Source: an uncultured Saprospiraceae bacterium
GTDB taxonomy: Bacteria > Bacteroidota > Bacteroidia > Chitinophagales > Saprospiraceae
Direction of reading: 5' to 3'
Assembly: GCA_938039305.1 (NCBI GenBank)
Contig: CALHUZ010000457.1
Location: 1-27,139 of the forward strand
DNA length: 27,139 bases
Each line of letters starts with the position of its first letter. The stretch's first letter is position 1. The translations under genes and the position numbers were made by a program. Under the pieces are notes generated by a model. The model was not told where the DNA came from, did not search any database, and was given only the letters and a program-made list of their open reading frames with translations. Positions 14,805-22,977 of this stretch are shown here, one piece after another.

Positions 14805-15768
14805 GAGAATAGCAGTTTTTACATCAGGGGGAGATGCTCCAGGCATGAACGCCGCAGTGCGTGCAGTGGTACGTACTGGAGGATATCATGATCTTCATGT
14901 ATATGGCATCAGCGAAGGCTATGAAGGCATGATTCATGGCAAAATAAAGAGGCTAGAAAAGAGAGATGTAGCGAATATCATACATACTGGTGGTACTAAA
15001 TTAAAAACTGCCAGAAGTGAAGCCTTTCGCACACCCGAGGGGCGAGAGATGGCATATGAGACACTTGCCGCTCATGAAATAGATGCATGTGTTGCTATAG
15101 GTGGCGATGGTACTTATACAGGAGCTAAAGTATTCACTGAGACCTACGACATTCCTTTCATTGGCATACCAGGAACTATTGACAATGATATTTACGGTAC
15201 TGATTATACCATTGGTTTTGATACAGCTATCAATACAGCGGTGGAAGCAATTGATAAGATTAGAGATACAGCCGATTCTCACAATCGACTTTTTTTAATC
15301 GAAGTCATGGGTAGACATGCAGGATACATCGCGCTACATACAGGGATAGGTACTGGTGCAGGTTTTGTATTCTTACCAGAAATAAACGCGGATCTCGATG
15401 AATTTGTAAAACAACTTCAAAGATCTACTCGACGTAAAAAGCTCTTCAACATGGTAGTGGTCGCGGAAGGGAACAAAACTGGTAACTCAATGGAAATAGC
15501 ATCTTACTTGAAAGAGGTCCACGGTATCGATTCAAAAGTAACTATCATAGGTCATTTACAACGCGGAGGAGCACCTTCAGCCTTTGATAGAGTCTTATCA
15601 AGCCGACTTGGCTACAATGCAGTAAAGGCACTTTTAGAAGGAAAGGAAAACGTGGCTTTAGGCGTCGTCAATGGAGAGATAGCCTACACACCATTTGCCG
15701 AAGCAATAAGCAATACGAAGAGTTTAAACAAAGATCTGATCGCAATGGCAGAGATACTTTCTTTATAA
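14788..15768 (+). CDS. pfkA: ATP-dependent 6-phosphofructokinase
   Basis: The 326-residue protein is of normal length for bacterial PfkA. It has the N-terminal ATP loop FTSGGDAPGMNAAVRAVVR, the GGDGTYTGA motif (105-113) and the active-site PGTIDNDIYGTDYTIGF (128-144) with catalytic Asp132. MGRHAGY (174-180) lies in the substrate region. Gly at 108 and at 129 are the residues that mark ATP-dependent rather than pyrophosphate-dependent enzymes. It phosphorylates fructose 6-phosphate to fructose 1,6-bisphosphate in glycolysis. It overlaps the upstream kinase gene by 17 bp and ends within the bidirectional terminator it shares with the convergent haloperoxidase gene. Confidence 0.97.
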   Translation: MGKEVKRIAVFTSGGDAPGMNAAVRAVVRTGGYHDLHVYGISEGYEGMIHGKIKRLEKRDVANIIHTGGTKLKTARSEAFRTPEGREMAYETLAAHEIDACVAIGGDGTYTGAKVFTETYDIPFIGIPGTIDNDIYGTDYTIGFDTAINTAVEAIDKIRDTADSHNRLFLIEVMGRHAGYIALHTGIGTGAGFVFLPEINADLDEFVKQLQRSTRRKKLFNMVVVAEGNKTGNSMEIASYLKEVHGIDSKVTIIGHLQRGGAPSAFDRVLSSRLGYNAVKALLEGKENVALGVVNGEIAYTPFAEAISNTKSLNKDLIAMAEILSL

Positions 15769-15787
15769 AAAGATCTTGCTTTTTATA
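15764..15787. terminator. Bidirectional AT-rich terminator between convergent genes
   Basis: A 9-bp perfect stem, TATAAAAAG (15764-15772) with CTTTTTATA (15779-15787), encloses a 6-nt loop. It includes the pfkA stop codon and ends 3 bp before the end of the convergent gene, and it carries T-rich arms in both directions, as expected for a shared terminator. Confidence 0.65.
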
Positions 15788-15789
15788 AT

Positions 15790-17991
15790 TTACTCTACAA
15801 TTATAATCTCATTGACCTGCCTTGTTTGACCTGATATAATATGAAGAAGGTATAAACCAGGAGCAAGTCCTTCAATATCTAATTGAGTTATCGAAGGTCT
15901 AATTAGTTCACTTCTTACTCTTCGTGCATTCATATCATACAATTCTACTTTGACTGGTTCCGCTTCATTATCATAAGCCTTTATTGATAATCGTTGAGTA
16001 TTGGATATCGGACTTGGATAGACCTGATATGCATCTGTTATCAACTCTTGCTCATAAGTTGAAGTTGGAAATTCTCCGAATACTTGACTCGCTTTTTCAA
16101 AAACATCAATTGCAATTTCAACTCCTATCAGTCTTCCTAAAAGATCATCTTGAGGAGGATGAATTCCACCCCATATACGAGAGAGACTGGTCTGATCAGA
16201 TGCATCTCTATACGTTGCCCACTGAAGTTCAAAGTCTACGCTTGGTCCATTTTCAAAAACTAAAAACTCATTCTTCTCTATTGGAAACCTACCCATTCCA
16301 CCTGGAAAAAATGCGTCGCCCGTCATCATAGTAAGTATATCAGCAGCAGCCCTTGAAAAGGTAGAGTGCCCTGAGACATAGCCTGCAAAAGGTGGTGACA
16401 CAAAAGTCGGTCGTTGATACGGCCACCAGTTTTCAGCAGGGATCCAGCCTACTCCAGCTTTTTCAGTCGTTTCATCTTCTATAAAATCTGGCCCGCGCCA
16501 TGAGCGTATTTTCATTTTGCCAACTAACTCATCTCTATCAATTGCAAGTGGATCATTGTCTGTTATTATTTCGATGTAACCGTCAATGATCGGTAGTCCA
16601 TGCGGATCGTAGTTGGACAATGATTCATCTGAACTCTGCCCTTTGCTCGCCATATACCTGATGACACTTATTGGTCTGATGTAGTCATAGTAACCTTTTA
16701 TGCCCCATGCGCTTACAGCTGCGTCATGCATAGCACCAGCTAGTGTAAAAAATGCCTTTACCTCATATTCTAAATTATCAACCAGATACTGGCCTTCCCA
16801 TCTGTATTCGAACATCGGATGATCCATGACCTCATGCATGATTGAAAACCAATGTCCAGGTGGTGTCTCACTGTCTGGGCCGTCAGCCCAAAACTCAGCA
16901 AGTACTCTTGTATAATCTCCACGAGGCACTATCTGGGTCTCGTAAGGTTGTCCAGTTATAGGATTTATATTATGCCCTTGACTCGGGTCACCCCCACCAT
17001 AGAGATTATAGAATTCTTGATAGGCTTCATACCCGCCAGATATTTCACCAGTATTTCCTATTGATGCTGGCGAAATATCCCACAAGACACCGTCATCGGG
17101 ATCCAACATACTAGACCATATACCAACCATAGAAAAACCATATTTGTATTCTTCCGAAGATATATCATCACCAGACTCGGAAAGATAAGGAGGAGCCCCA
17201 GGATCATGATAAACCGTATATTCAAAACCGTCTCTTGTATAGATATTCTTGTCTTCTTCGCTCAAGGCAAATGATCTAACCTTGCCCCACTCTGCACCTA
17301 AAAATTGAGGAATATTTCCTAAGAAAGGATTGCCTGATTGATCTATAAACTCATCGAAAGCAAGAGGTTGCCATCTATTAGGGTCTTGAAGATCAGGATT
17401 ACCGATGGAGGTAACCAAAGTCGCATCATTGATTGGTCGGTAGAATAAATTTCCATAATCAAACTGCTCATTGGATTCATCTCTACTTCCAAATGCCAGG
17501 ACTTGAATAGCCACATATCTGCCAAATGCAGCCGCACTTTGATCTGTTACAATGCTCCGAGTTGGAATCTCTGGATCATATCCTAAAGTACTCATGGTAG
17601 ACATGACATCAGAAATAATGTCGTTAGATTTAGGTGCAAAACGAAACCTTTCCAATATGATATCGTACATCGCATAAGCGATAGCCTCTTCTGTATAAGC
17701 AATCTTTTCTTCTTCTGTCAGTGTCAGATTTAATTCAGGAAGTTCATACAATACATCATCAAAAGTTTGTCCTAACAGATATGTAGAACCACTCTCATTC
17801 ACCACAGACCAGATGTCATACATCGCAACTGATGTATGCCACAGATTTCGTGCATGAACTGTAGGACGAGCAAAGTCATTTCTAATTGCTTCTAAAACTT
17901 GCTCATTCCAAACACGAGCTTCAGAATGACGTTGACCGAAGAGAGAAAATCCTGTTAGAATGAAAAATATAATTACCGAGATCTTGCTCAT
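15790..17991 (-). CDS. T9SS-secreted vanadium-dependent haloperoxidase / PAP2-superfamily protein
   Basis: The 733-residue protein has a signal peptide (1-20) and a large helical body. It carries the full vanadate/phosphate pocket signature of the superfamily: KxxxxxxRP at 432-440 (KGYYDYIRP), SGH at 540-542 and SRxxxxxHxxxD at 604-615 (SRIWGGIHPPQD). K432, R439, H542, R605 and H611 are the expected ligand and catalytic residues. The distance from RP to SGH is about 100 residues, longer than in the classic phosphatases. A T9SS type A sorting domain follows (VYPSP near 657, VELYDMNARRV near 682, GLAPGLYLL near 708). Halide oxidation or acid phosphatase activity at the cell surface are both possible; the sequence alone does not decide. 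The gene lies 35 bp downstream of the HAD gene on the same strand. Confidence 0.9.
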   Translation of the reverse strand: MSKISVIIFFILTGFSLFGQRHSEARVWNEQVLEAIRNDFARPTVHARNLWHTSVAMYDIWSVVNESGSTYLLGQTFDDVLYELPELNLTLTEEEKIAYTEEAIAYAMYDIILERFRFAPKSNDIISDVMSTMSTLGYDPEIPTRSIVTDQSAAAFGRYVAIQVLAFGSRDESNEQFDYGNLFYRPINDATLVTSIGNPDLQDPNRWQPLAFDEFIDQSGNPFLGNIPQFLGAEWGKVRSFALSEEDKNIYTRDGFEYTVYHDPGAPPYLSESGDDISSEEYKYGFSMVGIWSSMLDPDDGVLWDISPASIGNTGEISGGYEAYQEFYNLYGGGDPSQGHNINPITGQPYETQIVPRGDYTRVLAEFWADGPDSETPPGHWFSIMHEVMDHPMFEYRWEGQYLVDNLEYEVKAFFTLAGAMHDAAVSAWGIKGYYDYIRPISVIRYMASKGQSSDESLSNYDPHGLPIIDGYIEIITDNDPLAIDRDELVGKMKIRSWRGPDFIEDETTEKAGVGWIPAENWWPYQRPTFVSPPFAGYVSGHSTFSRAAADILTMMTGDAFFPGGMGRFPIEKNEFLVFENGPSVDFELQWATYRDASDQTSLSRIWGGIHPPQDDLLGRLIGVEIAIDVFEKASQVFGEFPTSTYEQELITDAYQVYPSPISNTQRLSIKAYDNEAEPVKVELYDMNARRVRSELIRPSITQLDIEGLAPGLYLLHIISGQTRQVNEIIIVE

Positions 17992-18026
17992 ATAACGTTC
18001 CTTTTAGTGGTGCAAGCTGGCCTTGC

Positions 18027-18674
18027 CTAAATATACTGCACCAGATTATTATGTAACGCACTCATTGTCTTAAAATTAGGTACTCCTGATAAAAAAACCC
18101 TTGGATCTAAGTGAGCATTATATGCCCAGACATCTATCTGACCGTTTATAGCTCCCATAACTCCAGACCAAGTATCTTCAATGACCAAAGCTTTACTATA
18201 ATCAACTCCCATTTGCTTAGCCGCATATCTAAACAAATCAGGTTCTGGCTTCCATTTGTTAATATCATATGCAGAAAAAGTGTTCTTTTCATCGAAGTAC
18301 TGATCTAACCCAGAAGCTGGCAGCGTAGTGGCCATTTTAACTTTGGGGCCATTAGAGGCGACACAAAATGGAACTGTAAGACTTTCTAATAATTCCTTTA
18401 CACCATCTATAGCTTCTAATTCTGCATTAAATTTTTCAAGACACCTTTCTCTATATTCTTCTTCAAATGCTACATCATCATGATCCGATCTATACTCTCT
18501 GATGAAGTCGTTTATGTGCACTATGGTTTTGCCAGCAAACAAATCCAAGCTTCGAGCTTTAGTCATCTCGATACCTCTTTCATTGATAAGATCTGAGATC
18601 AATCCATTAGTAAGTGGTTCACTATCTACAAGTGTACCATCACAATCAAAAATGATCAGTTCATAACTCTTCAT
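18027..18674 (-). CDS. HAD-superfamily sugar-phosphate phosphatase (YieH-like)
   Basis: The 215-residue protein is a HAD hydrolase with a helical cap of the beta-phosphoglucomutase/phosphatase type. Motif I is IFDCDGTLVDSE (nucleophile D10, acid D12), motif II includes VASNGP near 106-111, the motif III Lys lies in NKWKPEPD, and motif IV is VIEDTWSG. The sequence resembles E. coli YieH (6-phosphogluconate phosphatase) through the shared stretches ELEAIDGV, CVASNGPKVKM and WKPEPDLF. It therefore probably dephosphorylates a small sugar phosphate in the cytoplasm, with the exact substrate uncertain. A hairpin terminator separates it from the upstream sucD gene, and the haloperoxidase gene follows after 35 bp. 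Confidence 0.88.
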   Translation of the reverse strand: MKSYELIIFDCDGTLVDSEPLTNGLISDLINERGIEMTKARSLDLFAGKTIVHINDFIREYRSDHDDVAFEEEYRERCLEKFNAELEAIDGVKELLESLTVPFCVASNGPKVKMATTLPASGLDQYFDEKNTFSAYDINKWKPEPDLFRYAAKQMGVDYSKALVIEDTWSGVMGAINGQIDVWAYNAHLDPRVFLSGVPNFKTMSALHNNLVQYI

Positions 18675-18692
18675 TCGTCTCTTTTAAATAGA

Positions 18693-18720
18693 ATAGGCGA
18701 CACCTTGAGGTATCGCCTAT
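18693..18720 (-). terminator. Hairpin terminator downstream of sucD
   Basis: ATAGGCGA (18693-18700) pairs with TCGCCTAT (18713-18720), with an additional ACC/GGT pairing inside. It lies 32 bp past the sucD stop on the minus strand and is followed by the T-rich stretch TCTATTT. It probably ends the carA-eno-divIC-sucD run. Confidence 0.6.
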
Positions 18721-18752
18721 GACTCTATATTATTATTTGTAAAACTCTTTGA

Positions 18753-19622
18753 TTAGCTAAGAGCCTCTATCATTGTTCTGCCTATCTGCGCTGGAGAACT
18801 AACTACATGGATACCACACTCTGCTAGAATTTTCATTTTTGCTTCAGCTGTATCTTCAGCGCCTCCGATGATCGCTCCGGCGTGTCCCATTGTACGACCC
18901 TTCGGTGCAGTTTGTCCCGCTATAAAGCCAACTACTGGCTTTGTCTTGTTGTCTTTTATCCAACGAGCAGCCTCCGCTTCCATACCTCCTCCTATTTCAC
19001 CTATCATGATAATTCCTTCTGTATCAGGATCATTCATGAGTAGTTCAACTGCTTCCTTAGTTGTTGTTCCTACGATCGGATCACCTCCGATTCCGATACA
19101 TGTTGACTGGCCTTTCCCAGTCTTCGTAACTTGGTCTACGGCTTCGTAAGTCAAAGTTCCAGATCTCGAAATGATTCCAATTGTCCCAGGACGGTGTATG
19201 AATCCAGGCATGATACCAAGCTTAGCTTCTCCGGGAGTAATGATCCCTGGACAGTTAGGGCCGATCAACCTTACATCTTTATTTGAGATGAATGCTTTCA
19301 CTTTCACCATGTCTTGCACAGGTATTCCTTCTGTGATACAAACGATCACCTTAACCCCTGCATCTGCTGATTCCATTATGGCATCTGCTGCAAATCTTGG
19401 TGGAACAAATATGATTGCAGTATCAGCTCCTTCTTTATCTACTGTTTCTGCAACAGTATTAAAAACAGGTTTATCTAAATGCTTCAGACCGCCTTTCCCA
19501 GGCACTACTCCACCGACTACATTAGTACCATACTCTATCATCTGCTCAGAATGAAAAGATCCTTCTTTACCAGTGAATCCCTGAACTATGACTCTGCTAT
19601 TCTTATTTAGTAAGACGCTCAT
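18753..19622 (-). CDS. sucD: Succinyl-CoA synthetase alpha subunit
   Basis: The 289-residue protein has normal SucD length. The CoA-binding N-terminal domain shows QGFTGKEGSFHSEQ (14-27) and PGKGG (41-45). The ligase domain has GPNCPGIITP (121-130), SRSGTLTYE (152-160) and the phosphohistidine loop TMGHAGAIIGG with His247. It joins with a beta subunit (SucC, not in this window) to convert succinyl-CoA to succinate with nucleotide triphosphate formation in the TCA cycle. Its start is 15 bp after the stop of the small septum protein gene, so it belongs to the same transcript. Confidence 0.97.
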   Translation of the reverse strand: MSVLLNKNSRVIVQGFTGKEGSFHSEQMIEYGTNVVGGVVPGKGGLKHLDKPVFNTVAETVDKEGADTAIIFVPPRFAADAIMESADAGVKVIVCITEGIPVQDMVKVKAFISNKDVRLIGPNCPGIITPGEAKLGIMPGFIHRPGTIGIISRSGTLTYEAVDQVTKTGKGQSTCIGIGGDPIVGTTTKEAVELLMNDPDTEGIIMIGEIGGGMEAEAARWIKDNKTKPVVGFIAGQTAPKGRTMGHAGAIIGGAEDTAEAKMKILAECGIHVVSSPAQIGRTMIEALS

Positions 19623-19637
19623 TTATACTTTTTCTCT

Positions 19638-19925
19638 TTATTCTATTATAAAAACTTCCTCACCTGGCTTACTCAAAAAATACTTTTCTCTTGCGTACTT
19701 TTCTTTATTGTTAGTGAGCTCTTCGTATTCTAATTTGGCCTCTGCTAATTTCACCAATACATCTTCTTTCTCTGCCTCCATCATATTCAACTGCTTGGTT
19801 AGATTGTATTGTTTCACCCAGCTATACTGGCCATCAATACAAGAAATCCAAATAGCAAATAGAAGTGCAGTACAGGTATACCTATTGATAAAACTAACCT
19901 TGGAAGCTGCTTTTTTTGCTTTCAT
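19638..19925 (-). CDS. Septum formation initiator (DivIC/FtsB-like) membrane protein
   Basis: The 95-residue protein has a short basic cytoplasmic N-terminus (MKAKKAASK), one transmembrane helix at about 17-36 and a coiled-coil segment (about 43-78, MMEAEKEDVLVKLAEAKLEYEEL in form). A short C-terminal part ends in KPGEEVFIIE. Length and order match the DivIC/FtsB family, which joins FtsL and FtsQ at the division site. The position directly downstream of enolase matches the arrangement in other bacteria, where ftsB follows eno. The assignment rests on architecture and context, as the family is poorly conserved. Confidence 0.85.
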   Translation of the reverse strand: MKAKKAASKVSFINRYTCTALLFAIWISCIDGQYSWVKQYNLTKQLNMMEAEKEDVLVKLAEAKLEYEELTNNKEKYAREKYFLSKPGEEVFIIE

Positions 19926-19958
19926 ATTGTTTTCATTGGTAGCACAAAGATACAGAAC

Positions 19959-21242
19959 CTATCGCATAATTCCTTTACCGGGATATACTGCGTTACTTCC
20001 GAGCTCTTCTTCTATTCTTAATAGTTGATTGTACTTCGCTATTCTATCACTTCTCGAAGCAGATCCCGTTTTGATTTGACCTGTATTCAGCGCTACAGCT
20101 AAATCAGCTATCGTTGTATCTTCCGTTTCTCCCGATCTATGACTCATCACACTTGTGAAAGAATGCTGCTTTGCCATACTTACAGCATCGATAGTCTCTG
20201 TAAGCGTACCTATCTGATTCACCTTTATAAGAATGCTATTTGCTGCTTTCTCTTCTATTCCTCTCTTAAGTCGCTCTGTATTAGTTACGAATAAATCATC
20301 ACCGACAAGTTGCACTTTGCTTCCCATCATCTCATTCATCTTTACCCAGCCAGACCAGTCATCCTCATCAAGTCCATCCTCAATTGAGAATATTGGATAT
20401 TGATTTACCCAGTCATTCCAGTATGAAATCATGTCATCCGAAGACATTTCATCACCTGTTGACTTATGAAGCACGTACTTTTCTTTCTTGGCATCATAGA
20501 ACTCTGACGCAGCTGCATCCATCGCTATCATCACCTGATCTCCCGGCTTATATCCCGCCTTCTCGATAGACTGGATAACAATCTCAATCGCTTCTTTGTT
20601 TGATCCTATATTTGGTGCAAAACCTCCTTCATCACCTACATTAGTCGAGTAGTTCTTTAACTTTAATACTGACTTCAATGTGTGAAATATTTCAACACCC
20701 ATTCTTAATCCTTCCGAGAATGTATCTGCACCAATAGGAACAATCATAAATTCCTGAAAGTCAATACTGTTATCAGCATGAGATCCTCCATTTATGATAT
20801 TCATCATCGGTACTGGCAATGTGTGAGCATTAACCCCACCAATGTATCGATATAGTGGTAGCTCTGCTTCTGCAGCAGCTGCATGTGCCACGGCTAATGA
20901 GACTCCAAGTATTGCGTTGGCTCCTAACTTAGCCTTGTTATGCGTACCATCTAATTCGATCATGATTTTATCAATGCCTCTTTGATCAAAGACACTCATA
21001 CCAAGCAGCTCATTAAGTAGATCAGTGTTGACATGCTCAATGGCTTTGACAACACTTTTACCCATGTAGTAGTCCTTATTACCATCGCGTAGCTCAACTG
21101 CCTCATATTTACCTGTAGAAGCACCTGAAGGGACAGCTGCTCTTCCGATCAATCCTGACTCAGTCTCCACTTCAACTTCTATCGTTGGATTTCCTCTGGA
21201 ATCGAGGATTTGTCTTCCTATTATATCTACTATTTCACTCAT
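19959..21242 (-). CDS. eno: Enolase
   Basis: The 427-residue protein is full length. It has the substrate loop PSGASTGKYEA (38-48), E164 and E205 (GDEGGFAP) as catalytic Glu residues and Mg ligands D242, E288 and D315. The signature ILIKVNQIGTLTET carries catalytic K340, followed by SHRSGETEDT (H368) and K391. It converts 2-phosphoglycerate to phosphoenolpyruvate in glycolysis. The start codon overlaps the carA stop by 4 bp (ATGA), indicating translational coupling, and the septum protein gene follows after 33 bp. Confidence 0.98.
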   Translation of the reverse strand: MSEIVDIIGRQILDSRGNPTIEVEVETESGLIGRAAVPSGASTGKYEAVELRDGNKDYYMGKSVVKAIEHVNTDLLNELLGMSVFDQRGIDKIMIELDGTHNKAKLGANAILGVSLAVAHAAAAEAELPLYRYIGGVNAHTLPVPMMNIINGGSHADNSIDFQEFMIVPIGADTFSEGLRMGVEIFHTLKSVLKLKNYSTNVGDEGGFAPNIGSNKEAIEIVIQSIEKAGYKPGDQVMIAMDAAASEFYDAKKEKYVLHKSTGDEMSSDDMISYWNDWVNQYPIFSIEDGLDEDDWSGWVKMNEMMGSKVQLVGDDLFVTNTERLKRGIEEKAANSILIKVNQIGTLTETIDAVSMAKQHSFTSVMSHRSGETEDTTIADLAVALNTGQIKTGSASRSDRIAKYNQLLRIEEELGSNAVYPGKGIMR

Positions 21243-22348
21243 GACTTCTGACTTTTAATTAGGTCCACAAATTGATCAAAAAGATATCTGGAATCATGTG
21301 GTCCTGGTGATGATTCTGGATGATATTGTACTGAGAAGGCAGGTAGTTCTTTATGACGTATACCTTCTACTGTGTTATCGTTAAGATTCATGTGAGTCAC
21401 TTCAACAGTATCAAGATTAGCTTGAACTGCATCTGGACTTACCCCGAATCCATGATTCTGAGATGTGATTTCACACTTACCTGAAATAAGATTTTTTACA
21501 GGATGATTGATTCCCCTGTGTCCATTGTGCATTTTGTAAGTTGGAATCCCCATCGCTAAAGCAAATAGTTGATGTCCAAGACAAATACCAAATAATGGTT
21601 TCTTTTCTTTAAGCACCTCCTTTACAAAAGAAACTGCATAGTCCATAGTTGCTGGATCACCTGGTCCATTGGATATGAAGTACCCATCTGGATTCCACTT
21701 CTGGACTTCTTCAAAACTAGTTTTTGCAGGAAATACTTTCACTCTACATCCACGCTCAACAAAACAACGGAGAATGTTCTTTTTAGTGCCAAAGTCCATA
21801 ACAGCTACCTTCAGCGCTGCATCATCAGATCCCATCTCATAAGCATCAACCGTACTTACCTTAGATGCAAGTTCTAATCCGTCCATAGAAGGAACATCAT
21901 CGAGTAGTTTCTTTAGCTCCTCATCTGACTTATCTACTTCACAAGCTATAAGAGCATTCATAGCTCCCTTATCCCTGATATGCCTAACAAGCGATCTTGT
22001 ATCTATGTCGGATATAACTATGACGTCCTGATTATTAAAGTATGTCTTTACATCTCCCGTAGCTAATGGTCGACTATAGTCGAATGTGAACTCATTACAC
22101 ACTAAACCAGATATCTGAATCTTATCAGACTCTACATCGGTGTCTCTCACCCCATAGTTACCTATGTGAGCATTAGTAGTCACCATCATCTGGCCGAAAT
22201 ACGAAGGATCAGTGAAGATTTCTTGATACCCTGTCATCCCTGTGTTAAAACAAATCTCACCAGTAGAAATCCCTGGCTTTCCGTAAGATATACCTCGATA
22301 GGTCGACCCATCCTGTAAGATGAGGACTGCATTATGTGATGACGACAT
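21239..22348 (-). CDS. carA: Carbamoyl-phosphate synthase small subunit
   Basis: The 369-residue protein has the CarA N-terminal domain (GEICFNTGMTGYQEIFTDPSY, within 30-50) and a class I glutamine amidotransferase domain with nucleophile Cys256 (GICLGHQLF) and the His343/Glu345 pair (QYHPESSPGPHDS). It supplies ammonia from glutamine to the large subunit CarB (outside this window) for arginine and pyrimidine synthesis. It is the first gene after the rplQ terminator. An AGGAG ribosome binding site, strong for this phylum, precedes the ATG, and a consensus -7 box lies just upstream. Confidence 0.97.
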   Translation of the reverse strand: MSSSHNAVLILQDGSTYRGISYGKPGISTGEICFNTGMTGYQEIFTDPSYFGQMMVTTNAHIGNYGVRDTDVESDKIQISGLVCNEFTFDYSRPLATGDVKTYFNNQDVIVISDIDTRSLVRHIRDKGAMNALIACEVDKSDEELKKLLDDVPSMDGLELASKVSTVDAYEMGSDDAALKVAVMDFGTKKNILRCFVERGCRVKVFPAKTSFEEVQKWNPDGYFISNGPGDPATMDYAVSFVKEVLKEKKPLFGICLGHQLFALAMGIPTYKMHNGHRGINHPVKNLISGKCEITSQNHGFGVSPDAVQANLDTVEVTHMNLNDNTVEGIRHKELPAFSVQYHPESSPGPHDSRYLFDQFVDLIKSQKS

Positions 22349-22352
22349 TAAC

Positions 22353-22376
22353 TCCTTTTTTACCGCCGCAAATATA
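22353..22376 (-). promoter_or_regulatory. carA promoter -7 box and ribosome binding site
   Basis: On the minus strand TATATTTG (22369-22376) is an exact match to the Bacteroidota -7 consensus TAnnTTTG. An AAGGAG ribosome binding site follows within 22350-22360, shortly before the ATG at 22348. No clear -33 TTG is visible, because that position falls in the terminator stem of the upstream ribosomal operon. The predicted leader is about 15 nt. Confidence 0.6.
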
Positions 22377-22413
22377 AAAAAAAGGTGTCAGCTCCATGGA
22401 TCTGACACCTTTT
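22376..22413 (-). terminator. Strong terminator of the ribosomal/rpoA operon
   Basis: AAAGGTGTCAG (22381-22391) pairs with CTGACACCTTT (22402-22413 region), with an inner TCCATGGA palindrome. On the minus strand it is followed by an eight-base T run (22376-22383). It lies about 65 bp past the rplQ stop. The T run abuts the carA -7 box. Confidence 0.88.
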
Positions 22414-22479
22414 AAAATATTTTAATATGTTTTTTGCTTTTCAGAGATACGCTAAAGCAATCTTCTCTGAAATATCGTG

Positions 22480-22965
22480 CTATTCTTCTTCTTGACCTTC
22501 AGCTACAGCCGCTGTAGCCACTGCTGCTGCGGTTGCTCCAGTAGCCTTTCTTCTACCTCTACGAGTTTTCTTCTTGCCAGCATCCGCAGAAGCCTTAGTG
22601 AAAGTCTCATTAAAGTCAACTAATTCAATCATTGCTGTATCTGCAGCATCACCTTGTCTGAATCCAGTTCTGATGATACGCGTGTAGCCTCCAGGACGAT
22701 CCATTACCTTTTCGGATATTGTTTCAAATAATTCCTGAACAGCTTCCTTATCTTGTAAGTATCTAAACACCACTCTTCGGTTGTGTGTAGTATTACTCTT
22801 TGACTTAGTGATAAGCGGTTCAACATATAGTCTCAACGCTTTCGCCTTTGCAACTGTAGTGTTGATCCTCTTGTGAGTGATCAGTGCCGTAGCAAGATTC
22901 TTCAAGAGTGCAACTCTATGCCCTTTCTTCCTCCCTAAGTGATTTACTTTTTTTCCGTGTCTCAT
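22480..22965 (-). CDS. rplQ: 50S ribosomal protein L17
   Basis: The product has 161 residues. The L17 core is clear (MRHGKKVNHLGRKKGHR at the start, TTVAKAKALR, VEPLITKSK, DRPGGYTRIIRTGFRQGD). A C-terminal extension of about 40 residues is Lys/Arg-rich and then Ala-rich, ending in QEEE; it goes beyond the roughly 120-residue E. coli protein, and such tails are common in this phylum. It is the last gene of the operon, 12 bp after rpoA. Confidence 0.97.
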   Translation of the reverse strand: MRHGKKVNHLGRKKGHRVALLKNLATALITHKRINTTVAKAKALRLYVEPLITKSKSNTTHNRRVVFRYLQDKEAVQELFETISEKVMDRPGGYTRIIRTGFRQGDAADTAMIELVDFNETFTKASADAGKKKTRRGRRKATGATAAAVATAAVAEGQEEE

Positions 22966-22977
22966 GACGTATCTTAA

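Noticed and set aside
19588..20028. 146-codon plus-strand hydrophobic frame opposite the septum protein and eno
   Set aside because: It is antisense to two confident genes and spans their junction; its hydrophobicity reflects complementary codons of charged residues.
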